Assembly: GCA_029864785.1 (NCBI GenBank) | Contig: JAOTST010000006.1 | Span: 1-12,368, forward strand | Direction of reading: 5' to 3' | DNA length: 12,368 nucleotides | DNA from: Chromatiales bacterium | GTDB lineage: Bacteria; Pseudomonadota; Gammaproteobacteria; Thiohalomonadales; Thiohalomonadaceae | The notes under the pieces: generated by a model | What the model saw: the letters and a program-made list of their open reading frames with translations, nothing else | What the model was told of the DNA's origin: nothing | Database searches by the model: none | Shown: positions 1-6,735 of the stretch, piece by piece | How positions within the stretch are numbered: position 1 is the first letter of the stretch | How the letters are laid out: each line of letters begins with the position of its first letter | Made by a program: the position numbers and the translations under genes

Positions 1-1
1 G

Positions 2-94
2 GAACCACTTCCGAGTGCGATGCCTATTTTGGGTCTATCTCTTGTTGGTATCGTCATGATCTCTACCTTTGGCATTTTGGGGCGCGATACTTAA
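2..94 (+). CDS. C-terminal tail of an unknown protein (partial, 5' end outside window)
   Basis: An open frame enters from the left edge (first complete codon at base 2) and ends with TAA at 92-94, giving 30 residues. The tail starts EPLPSAMP, continues as a hydrophobic stretch of about 17 residues (ILGLSLVGIVMISTFGI), and ends with the short polar LGRDT. A Pro-x-Pro motif followed by one hydrophobic helix and a short tail resembles C-terminal sorting signals of exosortase or rhombosortase type, or a plain C-terminal membrane anchor. It lacks the usual Arg cluster, having only one Arg, so the sorting-signal reading is weak. The competing frame 1 is also open to base 114 but encodes an unlikely mix rich in Trp, Tyr, Cys and His. 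The function cannot be judged from this fragment. Confidence 0.45.
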   Translation, partial: EPLPSAMPILGLSLVGIVMISTFGILGRDT

Positions 95-248
95 ATTACG
101 CCCTGTTCCTGTAGTCGCAATTAAAAGAGAGGATACCCTAAATGGCTGAATGGCGGCGCGCCCCTTTTCTTTTATGGGCTGGCTACAACTCAGTGGCCAA
201 GCTGATAGAATTGGTCAATGATTGAATCATCCCGAATAGAGAGCGAGC
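95..248 (+). other. Intergenic region upstream of the yebC relic
   Basis: No recognisable gene lies here; together with the yebC relic and its tail it makes up 215 bases before ruvC. A 27-codon open frame at 142-225 (MAEWRRAPFLLW...) has a possible GAGAGG ribosome site at 127-132, but resembles nothing I know. A small GC hairpin at 152-162 (GGCG/CGCC, 3-base loop) followed by CCTTTTCTTTT is a weak candidate terminator for the gene to the left. If the terminator is real, the 27-codon frame probably is not. Confidence 0.5.
203..230 (+). promoter_or_regulatory. Candidate extended -10 promoter with overlapping palindrome
   Basis: TGATAGAAT at 203-211 fits an extended -10 element (TG-n-TAGAAT, 5 of 6 matches to TATAAT). 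No good -35 lies 16-18 bases upstream, as expected for an extended -10. The predicted start, near 218, falls on a 13-base perfect palindrome, ATGATTGAATCAT (218-230), which would suit an operator for a dimeric regulator. This promoter would drive the yebC relic and ruvC-ruvA. Sequence evidence only; no regulator can be named. Confidence 0.35.
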
Positions 249-269
249 ATGGCTGGACACAGTAAATGG
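249..269 (+). pseudogene. yebC: Relic of yebC: start codon and first seven codons only
   Basis: Bases 249-269 encode MAGHSKW, the invariant start of the YebC/PmpR family (E. coli YebC starts MAGHSKW followed by A-N-T/I). After codon 7 all similarity ends. The frame runs on for 20 unrelated residues to TGA at 330-332, overlapping the ruvC start. An AGAGAG-type ribosome site (about 238-243) precedes the ATG. YebC is normally about 245 residues, and its gene commonly sits directly upstream of ruvC, so match and position both say that nearly all of yebC was deleted here and its leader kept. I could not align the bases between 270 and 309 with the YebC C-terminus in any frame. An intact copy may exist elsewhere in the genome. 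The 27-codon frame could still act as a leader peptide for ruvC. Confidence 0.7.
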
Positions 270-309
270 CCCAGCTGGGTTAATCATCTATCGTCGCAGA
301 GCGTTTTAA

Positions 310-843
310 ATGTCACTTATTCTAGGTATTGACCCAGGTTCCCGGATTACCGGTTTTGGTCTGATCGAGATCAATGGTTCAAAATTGAATTATGTCGAGA
401 GCGGCTGTATTCGTACCGGTGGTGGTGAATTTCCAGGGCGACTCAAGATCATCTTTGAAGAGATGGTGACAGTGGTTGAGACCTATAAACCCGACGTGGT
501 CGCCATTGAGCGTGTCTTTATGCACCGTAATCCGGACTCTGCCCTCAAGCTGGGGCAGGCGCGGGGAGCGGCGATTTGTGCCGCAGTGACCAACAATCTT
601 GAGGTCAGTGAGTATTCACCCGCAGAGATCAAACGAGCGACAGTGGGTAAAGGAAACGCCAATAAAGAGCAGGTTCAACATATGGTCAAGGCGCTGCTCA
701 ATCTTCCGGGAACACCCCAGGAAGATGCCGCCGACGCACTGGCGATTGCCATCTGTCACGCCAATACGGGTGAGATGATGAGCCAGCTTGGTGCGGCGGG
801 TGCAGTCAATCTTAAAGGACGTAGAAGAGGACGTTATAGATGA
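310..843 (+). CDS. ruvC: Crossover junction endodeoxyribonuclease RuvC
   Basis: RuvC is the Holliday-junction resolvase: a homodimer that makes paired nicks in four-way DNA junctions after RuvAB branch migration. The protein is 177 residues (E. coli 173) with the RNase H-like fold. The four acidic metal-binding residues are all present: D8 in [15 protein letters not shown]67 in VVAIERVF, and D139 and D142 in [11 protein letters not shown]. Each is offset by one from the E. coli positions (7, 66, 138, 141). The basic C-terminus (GRRRGRYR) fits DNA contact. The start at 310 gives the family N-terminus. A weak GCAGAG at about 296-301 is the only ribosome site, and the relic yebC frame overlaps the start, so coupling is possible. 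Its TGA overlaps the ruvA start by four bases (ATGA), so the two genes are co-transcribed and probably translationally coupled. Confidence 0.98.
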   Translation: MSLILGIDPGSRITGFGLIEINGSKLNYVESGCIRTGGGEFPGRLKIIFEEMVTVVETYKPDVVAIERVFMHRNPDSALKLGQARGAAICAAVTNNLEVSEYSPAEIKRATVGKGNANKEQVQHMVKALLNLPGTPQEDAADALAIAICHANTGEMMSQLGAAGAVNLKGRRRGRYR

Positions 844-1439
844 TAGGACGATTACGCGGTGTATTGGCCGAGAAACACCCACCCCAACTACTGATCGATG
901 TGGCCGGTGTCGGTTACGAGGTGGAGGCGCCCATGAGTACCTTCTACCAGCTACCCGAGGCGGGGCAGGAGCTTACCCTACTCACCCACATGGTAGTGCG
1001 TGAAGATGCGCAGCTACTCTACGGTTTTGCCAGCGAGAGTGAACGACTCTTTTTTCGTACCCTGATTAAGGTGAACGGAGTAGGTCCAAAACTTGGGCTG
1101 ACGATCCTCTCGGGGATATCTGCCGATGAGTTTGCCCGTGCCGTGCAGGATAATGATTCAGCGGCGCTGGTACGTCTGCCCGGAATCGGTAAAAAGACCG
1201 CCGAGCGGCTGATTGTTGAGATGCGTGATCGGTTGGGTGATTGGCAGCCCGTAGCGACGCTACAGCCGGGTTCTGAGTCGGTAATTGTCAAAGCAAATGC
1301 GGTTCAGGATGCGGTGAGCGCCCTGATCGCGCTCGGTTATAAGCCGCCGGAGGCGAGTCGTCTGGTGGGGCAGGTCGATACGGATGGTTTGGCGAGTGAA
1401 ATGATCATCAAAGCGGCCTTGAAAATATCGGTGACTTAA
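840..1439 (+). CDS. ruvA: Holliday junction branch migration protein RuvA
   Basis: RuvA is the tetrameric junction-binding subunit of the RuvAB motor; it holds the four DNA arms open and loads RuvB rings. The protein is 199 residues (E. coli 203). Domain I, an OB fold, covers about 1-62 and includes the acidic pin E55-D56 in [10 protein letters not shown]. Domain II has two helix-hairpin-helix motifs, NGVGPKLG (79-86) and [12 protein letters not shown] (113-124), which bind the DNA backbone. A linker at about 135-150 leads to domain III (about 151-199), which contacts RuvB. The start overlaps the ruvC stop by four bases. Unusually, ruvB does not follow directly: a cold-shock gene and about 240 bases of non-coding sequence lie between them. 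Confidence 0.98.
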   Translation: MIGRLRGVLAEKHPPQLLIDVAGVGYEVEAPMSTFYQLPEAGQELTLLTHMVVREDAQLLYGFASESERLFFRTLIKVNGVGPKLGLTILSGISADEFARAVQDNDSAALVRLPGIGKKTAERLIVEMRDRLGDWQPVATLQPGSESVIVKANAVQDAVSALIALGYKPPEASRLVGQVDTDGLASEMIIKAALKISVT

Positions 1440-1459
1440 CGAGGTTTTTATAGGACAAT
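1431..1459 (+). promoter_or_regulatory. Candidate promoter for the cold-shock gene
   Basis: GTGACT (1431-1436, 4 of 6 to the -35 consensus) and GACAAT (1454-1459, 4 of 6 to the -10) are separated by exactly 17 bases, overlapping the end of ruvA. Transcription would start near 1466, at the foot of the first hairpin below, leaving a 5' leader of about 115 bases. That length is typical of cold-inducible csp genes. Both boxes are weak, so this is tentative. Confidence 0.3.
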
Positions 1460-1464
1460 GACTG

Positions 1465-1531
1465 TCTCTGTACCTTTTGGACAGAGAAATTCATGTATCA
1501 ACGGGCGGATCTATTCCAGCTCTTGATACGT
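1465..1531 (+). promoter_or_regulatory. Structured leader of the cold-shock gene (two inverted repeats)
   Basis: TCTCTGT (1465-1471) pairs perfectly with ACAGAGA (1481-1487) across a nine-base loop. Further on, GTATCAA (1495-1501) pairs with TTGATAC (1523-1529) across 21 bases, extendable by a wobble pair and an A-T pair, and is followed by GTTTTAAA. The two hairpins may form a temperature-sensitive leader for csp. Alternatively, the second, with its short T-run, may be a weak terminator or attenuator for ruvC-ruvA. I saw no clear cold-box match. Confidence 0.4.
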
Positions 1532-1581
1532 TTTAAATGCCACCGCAATGTGGCCGTAGTAAAAGTATTATTGAGGTTTAT

Positions 1582-1794
1582 ATGTCTGACGAATTAGTCA
1601 CTGGTGTTGTTAAATGGTTTAACGACGAAAAGGGTTTCGGTTTTATTGAGCAAGAGGGTGGTGCTGACGTATTCGTCCACTTCCGTGCTATCAATGGAGA
1701 AGGCCGTCGCTCACTGAAAGATGGCCAGAGTGTCACTTTCAACGTAGTTAATGGTGAGAAGGGACTCATGGCTGAGAACGTTACTGGACAGTAA
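1582..1794 (+). CDS. CspA-family cold-shock protein
   Basis: A small single-domain cold-shock protein of 70 residues, an OB-fold nucleic-acid chaperone that melts secondary structure in RNA. It has the family hallmarks: the [14 protein letters not shown] start with RNP1 (KGFGFI), RNP2 (VFVHF), and a C-terminal half ending in AENVTGQ. I chose the ATG at 1582 because TGAGG (1572-1576) sits five bases upstream and this gives the usual family length. A longer frame from 1537 would add 15 residues with no family similarity. The gene sits between ruvA and ruvB, with 142 bases before and 101 bases after it, so it probably has its own transcript as well as read-through. Which csp paralogue it is cannot be told, hence no symbol. 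Confidence 0.95.
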   Translation: MSDELVTGVVKWFNDEKGFGFIEQEGGADVFVHFRAINGEGRRSLKDGQSVTFNVVNGEKGLMAENVTGQ

Positions 1795-1804
1795 GCCTAC
1801 AGTC

Positions 1805-1835
1805 ATAGAGTTGGCCATGGAAGGCCATCTTCTAT
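1805..1835 (+). terminator. Weak imperfect hairpin after the cold-shock gene
   Basis: ATAGA (1805-1809) can pair with TCTAT (1831-1835), with GGCC/GGCC pairing inside around an ATGGAA loop. There is no run of T after it, so at best it is a partial or Rho-assisted stop or a 3'-end protector of the csp mRNA. Read-through into ruvB is likely. Confidence 0.2.
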
Positions 1836-1895
1836 ACAAATTAACAGGATGTTCATATTTTTATAAACCTCTCCCTATTGGAGTGCAACTGATTA

Positions 1896-2939
1896 ATGAT
1901 TGAGTCTGATCGCCTAATCACCAACACAACCATCACAGAGGAAGAGGCTCAGGATCGTGCCATACGTCCGAAACAGCTGGACGACTATATTGGCCAACAC
2001 AAAATCCGCGAACAGCTCTCGCTCTTTATCGATGCCGCACGTCAACGTGAAGAGGCGCTCGACCACCTCCTTTTATTTGGCCCTCCCGGTCTCGGAAAAA
2101 CGACTCTCGCACACATTGTTGCCAATGAGTTGGGGGTTAATATGCGCCAGACCTCTGGCCCCGTTTTAGAACGCCCCGGTGACCTTGCTGCACTGCTGAC
2201 TAATCTTGAACCGCACGATGTCCTCTTTGTTGATGAAATCCATCGCATGAGTCCGGTGATTGAAGAGGTGCTCTATCCGGCGATGGAGGATTACCAGATC
2301 GATATCATGATCGGCGAGGGCCCTGCGGCGCGCTCGATTAAGCTCGATCTGCCGCCATTTACACTGGTAGGAGCCACTACCCGCGCGGGGATGCTCACCT
2401 CTCCGCTGCGTGATCGCTTTGGGATTGTGCAGCGGCTGGAGTTTTATGAGAGTAGTGATTTGGCCAAAATTGTCACACGCTCGGCGGGTATCCTCGGCGT
2501 TAAAATTGAGAGCGAGGGTGCCAGAGAGATCGCAACCCGGTCACGCGGCACCCCCCGCATCGCCAATCGCTTATTAAGGCGGGTTCGTGACTATGCCGAG
2601 GTGAGAGCGGATGGTGTCGTCACCGCCGATATCGCAGTCAAGGCGCTCGATATGCTTGATGTCGATAGCAACGGTTTTGATATGCTCGACCGTCAACTGC
2701 TATTGGCGATTATCCAGAAATTTGATGGAGGCCCTGTAGGGGTCGATAATCTCGCTGCGGCAATTGGAGAGGAACGGGGCACTATCGAAGATGTGCTCGA
2801 ACCCTATCTGATTCAGCAGGGATTTATGATGCGTACCCCACGGGGGCGCGTTGCTACCAACACCGCCTACCTCCACTTTGGTATGGTGCCTCCAAAACTG
2901 CCCGATCAAGGGACAGCGCAGCAGGAGAAGCTGGTTTAA
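1896..2939 (+). CDS. ruvB: Holliday junction branch migration ATPase RuvB
   Basis: RuvB is the hexameric AAA+ motor that pumps DNA through the RuvA-bound junction. The protein is 347 residues (E. coli 336) and similar along its whole length. Walker A is GPPGLGKT (62-69), Walker B is FVDEIH (111-116), sensor 1 lies in GATTRAG (159-165), and the arginine-finger region is SPLRDRFG (169-176). A winged-helix DNA-binding domain forms the C-terminus ([26 protein letters not shown] and [14 protein letters not shown]). The N-terminus MIESDRLI matches the family start. The nearest ribosome site, GGAG (1880-1883), is 12 bases away, which is rather far. Its TAA overlaps the ybgC ATG by one base, joining the ruv and tol groups. 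No LexA-type box of canonical spacing is seen upstream. Confidence 0.98.
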   Translation: MIESDRLITNTTITEEEAQDRAIRPKQLDDYIGQHKIREQLSLFIDAARQREEALDHLLLFGPPGLGKTTLAHIVANELGVNMRQTSGPVLERPGDLAALLTNLEPHDVLFVDEIHRMSPVIEEVLYPAMEDYQIDIMIGEGPAARSIKLDLPPFTLVGATTRAGMLTSPLRDRFGIVQRLEFYESSDLAKIVTRSAGILGVKIESEGAREIATRSRGTPRIANRLLRRVRDYAEVRADGVVTADIAVKALDMLDVDSNGFDMLDRQLLLAIIQKFDGGPVGVDNLAAAIGEERGTIEDVLEPYLIQQGFMMRTPRGRVATNTAYLHFGMVPPKLPDQGTAQQEKLV

Positions 2940-3352
2940 TGACGGTGGAATTTTCCTGGCCTGTGCGTGTCTACTACGAGGATACCGATGCTGGGGGCGT
3001 GGTTTACCACTCCCACTATCTCAATTTTATGGAACGTTGTCGCACCGAGTGGTTGCGTGAATTGGGGTATGAGCAGGATGATCTTATTGAGAGCGAGAAG
3101 TTGATCTTTGCGGTACGTTCCGTTGAGGCCGATTATCGTAAACCGGCGCGCTTTAATGATGCGTTGACGGTCACGGCAGTGGTGCAGAAATCGGGTAAGG
3201 TGAGCATCAATTTTAGACAAACGATTTTACGGGGTGATGAGCTGTTGTTTGAAGGAACCGTGCGCATTGCATCGCTTGATTCGGTAACACTACGACCCAA
3301 GGCGTTGCCTGAAAAAATGGTTATGAAGTTAGAAAAACTTAAACAAGATTAA
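2939..3352 (+). CDS. ybgC: YbgC-type acyl-CoA thioesterase (hotdog fold)
   Basis: A cytoplasmic acyl-CoA thioesterase of the 4-hydroxybenzoyl-CoA thioesterase subclass, 137 residues, the standard family length. The active-site segment RVYYEDTDAGGVVYHSHYLNFMERCRTEWLRELG is at 10-43; D17 is the expected catalytic acid, and H24 follows in the conserved VVYH. The C-terminal LRPKALPEKM is also typical. The gene almost always heads the tol-pal cluster in gammaproteobacteria; proposed roles concern phospholipid acyl groups, and its link to Tol function is not settled. Its start overlaps the ruvB stop by one base, and tolQ begins 17 bases after its stop, so it is part of the same transcript. Confidence 0.96.
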   Translation: MTVEFSWPVRVYYEDTDAGGVVYHSHYLNFMERCRTEWLRELGYEQDDLIESEKLIFAVRSVEADYRKPARFNDALTVTAVVQKSGKVSINFRQTILRGDELLFEGTVRIASLDSVTLRPKALPEKMVMKLEKLKQD

Positions 3353-3369
3353 GGTTAGAGAAGAGGTCT

Positions 3370-4047
3370 ATGAACGAAGAGTTATCGATCTGGTCACTAT
3401 TTATGGAGGCGAGTCTGCTGGTGCAGATGGTGATGTTTCTGTTACTTGTTGTCTCCGTCATATCGTGGACCATTATTATCGAGAAATGGCGTGCCCTGAA
3501 AGAGGCGCGTGAAAATTCGATCACCTTTGAAAATCGTTTCTGGTCGGGGATCGATCTGGTCGACCTCTATAAACAGATTTCACCGGATAAAGAGACTCTA
3601 TCGGGCATTGCTGCAATGTTTGAGTCTGGTTTTGGTGAGTATGCGCGCCTAAAAAATCAGGGCGGTATGGAACCGATGGATATTGTCGAGGGGGCGCAGC
3701 GCTCGATGCGCGTGGCGATGATGCGTGAGTTTGACCGTCTTGAATCACACCTCGCCTTTCTTGCTACGGTTGGTTCTACCAGCCCTTATGTCGGACTGTT
3801 TGGAACAGTCTGGGGCATTATGAATAGTTTCCGTGCCCTCGGTAGTGCCCAGCATGCGACCCTTTCGATGGTCGCACCCGGGATTGCCGAGGCGCTGGTG
3901 GCGACCGCAATGGGTCTCTTCGCAGCGATTCCTGCGGTCATCGCTTATAACCGTTACTCCAATGATCTTGAGCGCCTTGAGAACCGTCTGGAAAATTTCA
4001 AAGATGAGTTTGCTACCTTGTTGCAGCGCCAGGTTCACGTTAAGTAG
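3370..4047 (+). CDS. tolQ: Tol-Pal system proton-channel subunit TolQ
   Basis: TolQ is the inner-membrane channel subunit of the Tol motor (MotA/TolQ/ExbB family). With TolR it uses the proton gradient to drive TolA. The protein is 225 residues (E. coli 230). Three membrane segments are visible at about 16-37, 128-150 and 170-192, with a large cytoplasmic loop (about 40-127) between the first two. The signature STSPYVGLFGTVWGIMNSF and the third-segment APGIAEALVATAMGLFAAIP are intact; T146 and T179 match the channel-lining threonines T145 and T178 of E. coli. A GAGG ribosome site (3363-3366) precedes the start. tolR follows after 17 bases. Confidence 0.98.
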   Translation: MNEELSIWSLFMEASLLVQMVMFLLLVVSVISWTIIIEKWRALKEARENSITFENRFWSGIDLVDLYKQISPDKETLSGIAAMFESGFGEYARLKNQGGMEPMDIVEGAQRSMRVAMMREFDRLESHLAFLATVGSTSPYVGLFGTVWGIMNSFRALGSAQHATLSMVAPGIAEALVATAMGLFAAIPAVIAYNRYSNDLERLENRLENFKDEFATLLQRQVHVK

Positions 4048-4064
4048 TTGGGGATTGTTGAACG

Positions 4065-4493
4065 ATGAGCCGTCGACATCGCAGAAAGGTGATGGGTGAG
4101 ATCAATGTGGTGCCCTACATTGATGTGATGCTGGTGCTGCTGGTTATCTTTATGGTGACCGCTCCGATGCTGACCCAGGGCGTTAAAGTAGAATTGCCTC
4201 AAGCCGACTCTAATCCCGTGGAACAGAGTAGTGAAGAACCCTTAGTGGTGTCGATTAATCGCGAGGGGAAATTCTTTCTCAATATCGGCGGTGAGGCCGA
4301 TGAACCACTCGATGCTCAGACGCTCTCGTTAAGAGTAGCTGCGATGCTACGTCTGCACCCCAAACAGGCGGTTTATGTTCGCGGTGATGATCAGGTTCCT
4401 TATGGTCGGGTCGTTGAGGCGATGGCGCTGATCCAGCAGGCGGGCGTTCCGAGCGTTGGCCTGCTAACCAAACCGGCAGACGATCTTAAATGA
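4065..4493 (+). CDS. tolR: Tol-Pal system subunit TolR
   Basis: TolR (ExbD/TolR family) is the peptidoglycan-gripping partner of TolQ, with one membrane span and a periplasmic domain. The protein is 142 residues, full length. A short basic N-terminus (RRHRRK) is followed by INVVPYIDVMLVLLVIFMV. D20 in this segment is the membrane-embedded proton-carrying acid (D23 in E. coli). The periplasmic part, about 40-142, shows the family ending (VEAMALIQQAGVPSVGLLT). The ribosome site GGGGA (4050-4054) is about 10 bases upstream. The stop overlaps the tolA start by four bases (ATGA), suggesting coupled translation. Confidence 0.97.
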   Translation: MSRRHRRKVMGEINVVPYIDVMLVLLVIFMVTAPMLTQGVKVELPQADSNPVEQSSEEPLVVSINREGKFFLNIGGEADEPLDAQTLSLRVAAMLRLHPKQAVYVRGDDQVPYGRVVEAMALIQQAGVPSVGLLTKPADDLK

Positions 4494-5419
4494 GTAATCG
4501 CTGGCGCTTGGCTATCGCCGGTTCGGTTGTGGTTCATATTGTGCTGGCGCTATTTCTCGGTGTGAGTATCTCCTCTAAACCGACCACTCATCAGCTCTCC
4601 GTACAACCGAAAAAAGAGGTGGTGCAGGCCGTTGCGATCAATGAGCAGCAGATCCTCAAAGAGATTGAGCGGCGTGACAATATTGAGAAGGCTGCAAAGA
4701 GAAAAGAGTCTAAGCGTAAAAAACGTCTGGAACAGGAGGCAGCTAAGGCCAAAAAATTGCGCAGGCAGGAGGAGCGTAAGATAGCGGCACTTAAGGCGAA
4801 GGCCAAAAAAGAGAGAGCCAAACAGCAGGCGGCAAAGAAGCAGGCAGATAAGCGACGCAAAGAGGCGGAGGCACAAGAACAGCAGCAGATTGCTAAGCTA
4901 AAAAAAGAGCAGAAGAGCCTCCAGCAGCAGAAGCAAAAAGAGCAGAATCAACTCCAACGGCTTGCAGAGCAGCGTAAAGTCGAGGAGCTGAAGCGAGTGG
5001 AGACTGAAAAGAGAGCGGAAGAGGCCAAGCAGAAAAAGGTAGAAGATAGACGGTTAGCCGCAGAGAAAGCCGCCTTTGAGAAAAGGTTGGCTGAGGAGCA
5101 AAATCGTCTACAGCAAGAGTCCAATAGGGCGCAGCAGCGTAAGCTTGCTGTTGAGAAAAATCGTTACATGGCACTAATTCAGGAGAAGGTCGTGCGTAAC
5201 TGGGTGAAACCATCAGGTACAACCTCGGGAAATAGCTGCAAAGTTTTGGTACATCAGATTCCCGGTGGCGAGGTAATTGATGTTAAAGTTACGGCTTGTA
5301 GCGGTAGTGTGGCCTTCAAAAATTCGGTTAAAAGCGCAGTTTATAAAGCTTCTCCCTTGCCAGCACCCTCTACTAAAGAAATTTTTGATCGAGAGATAGT
5401 ATTTACATTTAAGCCATGA
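4490..5419 (+). CDS. tolA: Tol-Pal system energy-transducing protein TolA
   Basis: TolA spans the periplasm and carries force from TolQR to TolB and Pal. The protein is 309 residues, shorter than the E. coli 421 because of a shorter helical domain. Domain I is a membrane anchor at about 8-27 containing the SxxxH motif (S12, H16) needed to couple with TolQR. Domain II (about 45-225) is an almost uninterrupted Lys/Glu/Gln/Ala/Arg-rich helix of long coiled-coil type. Domain III (about 226-309) is the globular C-terminus with a cysteine pair (in NSCKV and TACSG) likely to form a disulfide, ending in IVFTFKP. The gene overlaps tolR and tolB by four bases each. Antisense frames over domain II are composition artefacts. 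Confidence 0.96.
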   Translation: MSNRWRLAIAGSVVVHIVLALFLGVSISSKPTTHQLSVQPKKEVVQAVAINEQQILKEIERRDNIEKAAKRKESKRKKRLEQEAAKAKKLRRQEERKIAALKAKAKKERAKQQAAKKQADKRRKEAEAQEQQQIAKLKKEQKSLQQQKQKEQNQLQRLAEQRKVEELKRVETEKRAEEAKQKKVEDRRLAAEKAAFEKRLAEEQNRLQQESNRAQQRKLAVEKNRYMALIQEKVVRNWVKPSGTTSGNSCKVLVHQIPGGEVIDVKVTACSGSVAFKNSVKSAVYKASPLPAPSTKEIFDREIVFTFKP

Positions 5420-6735
5420 TGAAAAAATTGCAAAATCTATTCATATTGTTGTTCTCTATTGCGACAATAACGCTCTCTCCGGTGCTGCATGCCAGACTCA
5501 ATATTGAGATCACCGGTGGCGCAGAGGGAGGTTTACCGATAGCGGTTGTTCCTTTTGCATGGGAGGGCGAAGGCGCTGCCCCGGAGCAGATTGATGCGAT
5601 TATAAAAAATGATCTGGGGCGCAGCGGACAATTTACCCCACTGGATGCCGAGCGAATGATCGGTACACCTGCGACCGGTAATATGATCGATTTTGCACTC
5701 TGGCGGCAGACCGGAATTGATAATATTGTGGTAGGGCGTATTCAGCCCAAAGGGGCGGATCAATTTGTGATTCAGTTTCAGCTGTTTGATATTCATCGCG
5801 CCAAACAGTTGAGTGGTTACAGCATTCCCACCGACCGGGCATCGCTGCGTCAAACGGCTCATCAGATCAGCGACATTATCTATGAGGCCCTTACGGGGAT
5901 GAAGGGAGCGTTTACCACGCGTATCACCTATGTGATGGTTGATAGCATCGGCAAACAGCGGAGTTATCGTCTGGCGGTTGCCGATTCCGATGGCTTTAAT
6001 GAGCAGATTATTCTCTCATCGAAAGAGTCGCTGATGTCTCCTTCATGGTCTCCCGATGGCAAGCGACTCGCCTACGTCACTTTTGAAGCGGGGCACTCGC
6101 AGATCTATGTGCAGCGGTTAGTGGATGGTCAACGTGAGATGGTGGCCGATTACGCGGGGCTCAACAGTGCTCCAGCGTGGTCACCTGATGGTAAACAGTT
6201 GGCGCTAACCCTCTCCAAGGATGGCAATGCAGAGATCTATATCTTGACCTTGGCGACTAAAAAATTGGTACGGGTATCGCGCAGTAATGGTATCGATACC
6301 GAGGCCACCTGGCGGCCAGATGGTAAGGGGCTTGTTTTTACGTCGGATCGTAGTGGTAAGCCGCAACTCTATAGTGTTGTTATTGAACGTGGAAAACCGA
6401 AGGGGCGGGCAAAACGGCTCACCTTTGAAGGTCGCTACAATGTGCGCGCTGCATTTTCACCAGATGGTAAACAGGTTGCGATGATTCATCTTGATATGGG
6501 TGGATATCGTATTGCTGTTCTGGAGTTGGATAGCGGAAATTTGCGAGTTTTGACCGATACTACCCTTGATGAATCACCCAGTTTTGCGGCAAATGGTAGT
6601 ATGATTATCTACGCTACCGATGTGGGGGGGCGAGGTGTTTTATCTGCGGTTTCGGCCGATGGGCGCGCCCATCAACGATTGCAATTAAATGAGGGCGATG
6701 TGCGTGAGCCTGCGTGGTCACCCTACCTTCAGTAA
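5416..6735 (+). CDS. tolB: Tol-Pal system periplasmic beta-propeller protein TolB
   Basis: TolB is a soluble periplasmic protein that binds Pal and is remodelled by TolA. The protein is 439 residues. The N-terminus has a signal peptide (MMKKLQNLFILLFSIATITLSP...) with predicted cleavage after LHA (about residue 26), ahead of the mature start RLNIEITGG. An alpha/beta domain (about 30-165) precedes a six-bladed propeller whose repeats appear as PSWSPDGK, PAWSPDGK, ATWRPDGK, AAFSPDGK, the degenerate PSFAANGS, and the closing PAWSPYLQ. Two ATG codons stand in tandem at 5416 and 5419; the first overlaps the tolA stop by four bases, the second by one, and either is possible. A gap of 139 bases separates it from pal. 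Confidence 0.97.
   Translation: MMKKLQNLFILLFSIATITLSPVLHARLNIEITGGAEGGLPIAVVPFAWEGEGAAPEQIDAIIKNDLGRSGQFTPLDAERMIGTPATGNMIDFALWRQTGIDNIVVGRIQPKGADQFVIQFQLFDIHRAKQLSGYSIPTDRASLRQTAHQISDIIYEALTGMKGAFTTRITYVMVDSIGKQRSYRLAVADSDGFNEQIILSSKESLMSPSWSPDGKRLAYVTFEAGHSQIYVQRLVDGQREMVADYAGLNSAPAWSPDGKQLALTLSKDGNAEIYILTLATKKLVRVSRSNGIDTEATWRPDGKGLVFTSDRSGKPQLYSVVIERGKPKGRAKRLTFEGRYNVRAAFSPDGKQVAMIHLDMGGYRIAVLELDSGNLRVLTDTTLDESPSFAANGSMIIYATDVGGRGVLSAVSADGRAHQRLQLNEGDVREPAWSPYLQ

Noticed and set aside
142-225. 27-codon open frame MAEWRRAPFLLW... as a small gene
   Set aside because: It resembles nothing I know, and the possible GC hairpin with T-rich tail at 152-170 lies inside it. It is not supported beyond a plausible ribosome site.
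1468-1484. CTGT...ACAG resembling a LexA SOS box upstream of ruvB
   Set aside because: The half-sites are nine bases apart, not the eight of the E. coli-type consensus. They also form the inner part of a perfect RNA-type hairpin and lie more than 400 bases before ruvB.
1537-1581. Upstream in-frame ATG extending the cold-shock protein by 15 residues
   Set aside because: The extension has no family similarity and no good ribosome site. The ATG at 1582 has TGAGG five bases away and gives the standard length.
4660-5160. Repetitive-looking purine-rich stretch as a DNA repeat
   Set aside because: It is explained by the low-complexity helical domain of TolA. No exact tandem unit could be traced.
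4550-5222. Long antisense open frames opposite tolA
   Set aside because: They mirror the Lys/Glu/Gln/Ala-rich coiled coil of TolA, whose codons rarely give stops on the other strand. There is no independent coding evidence.
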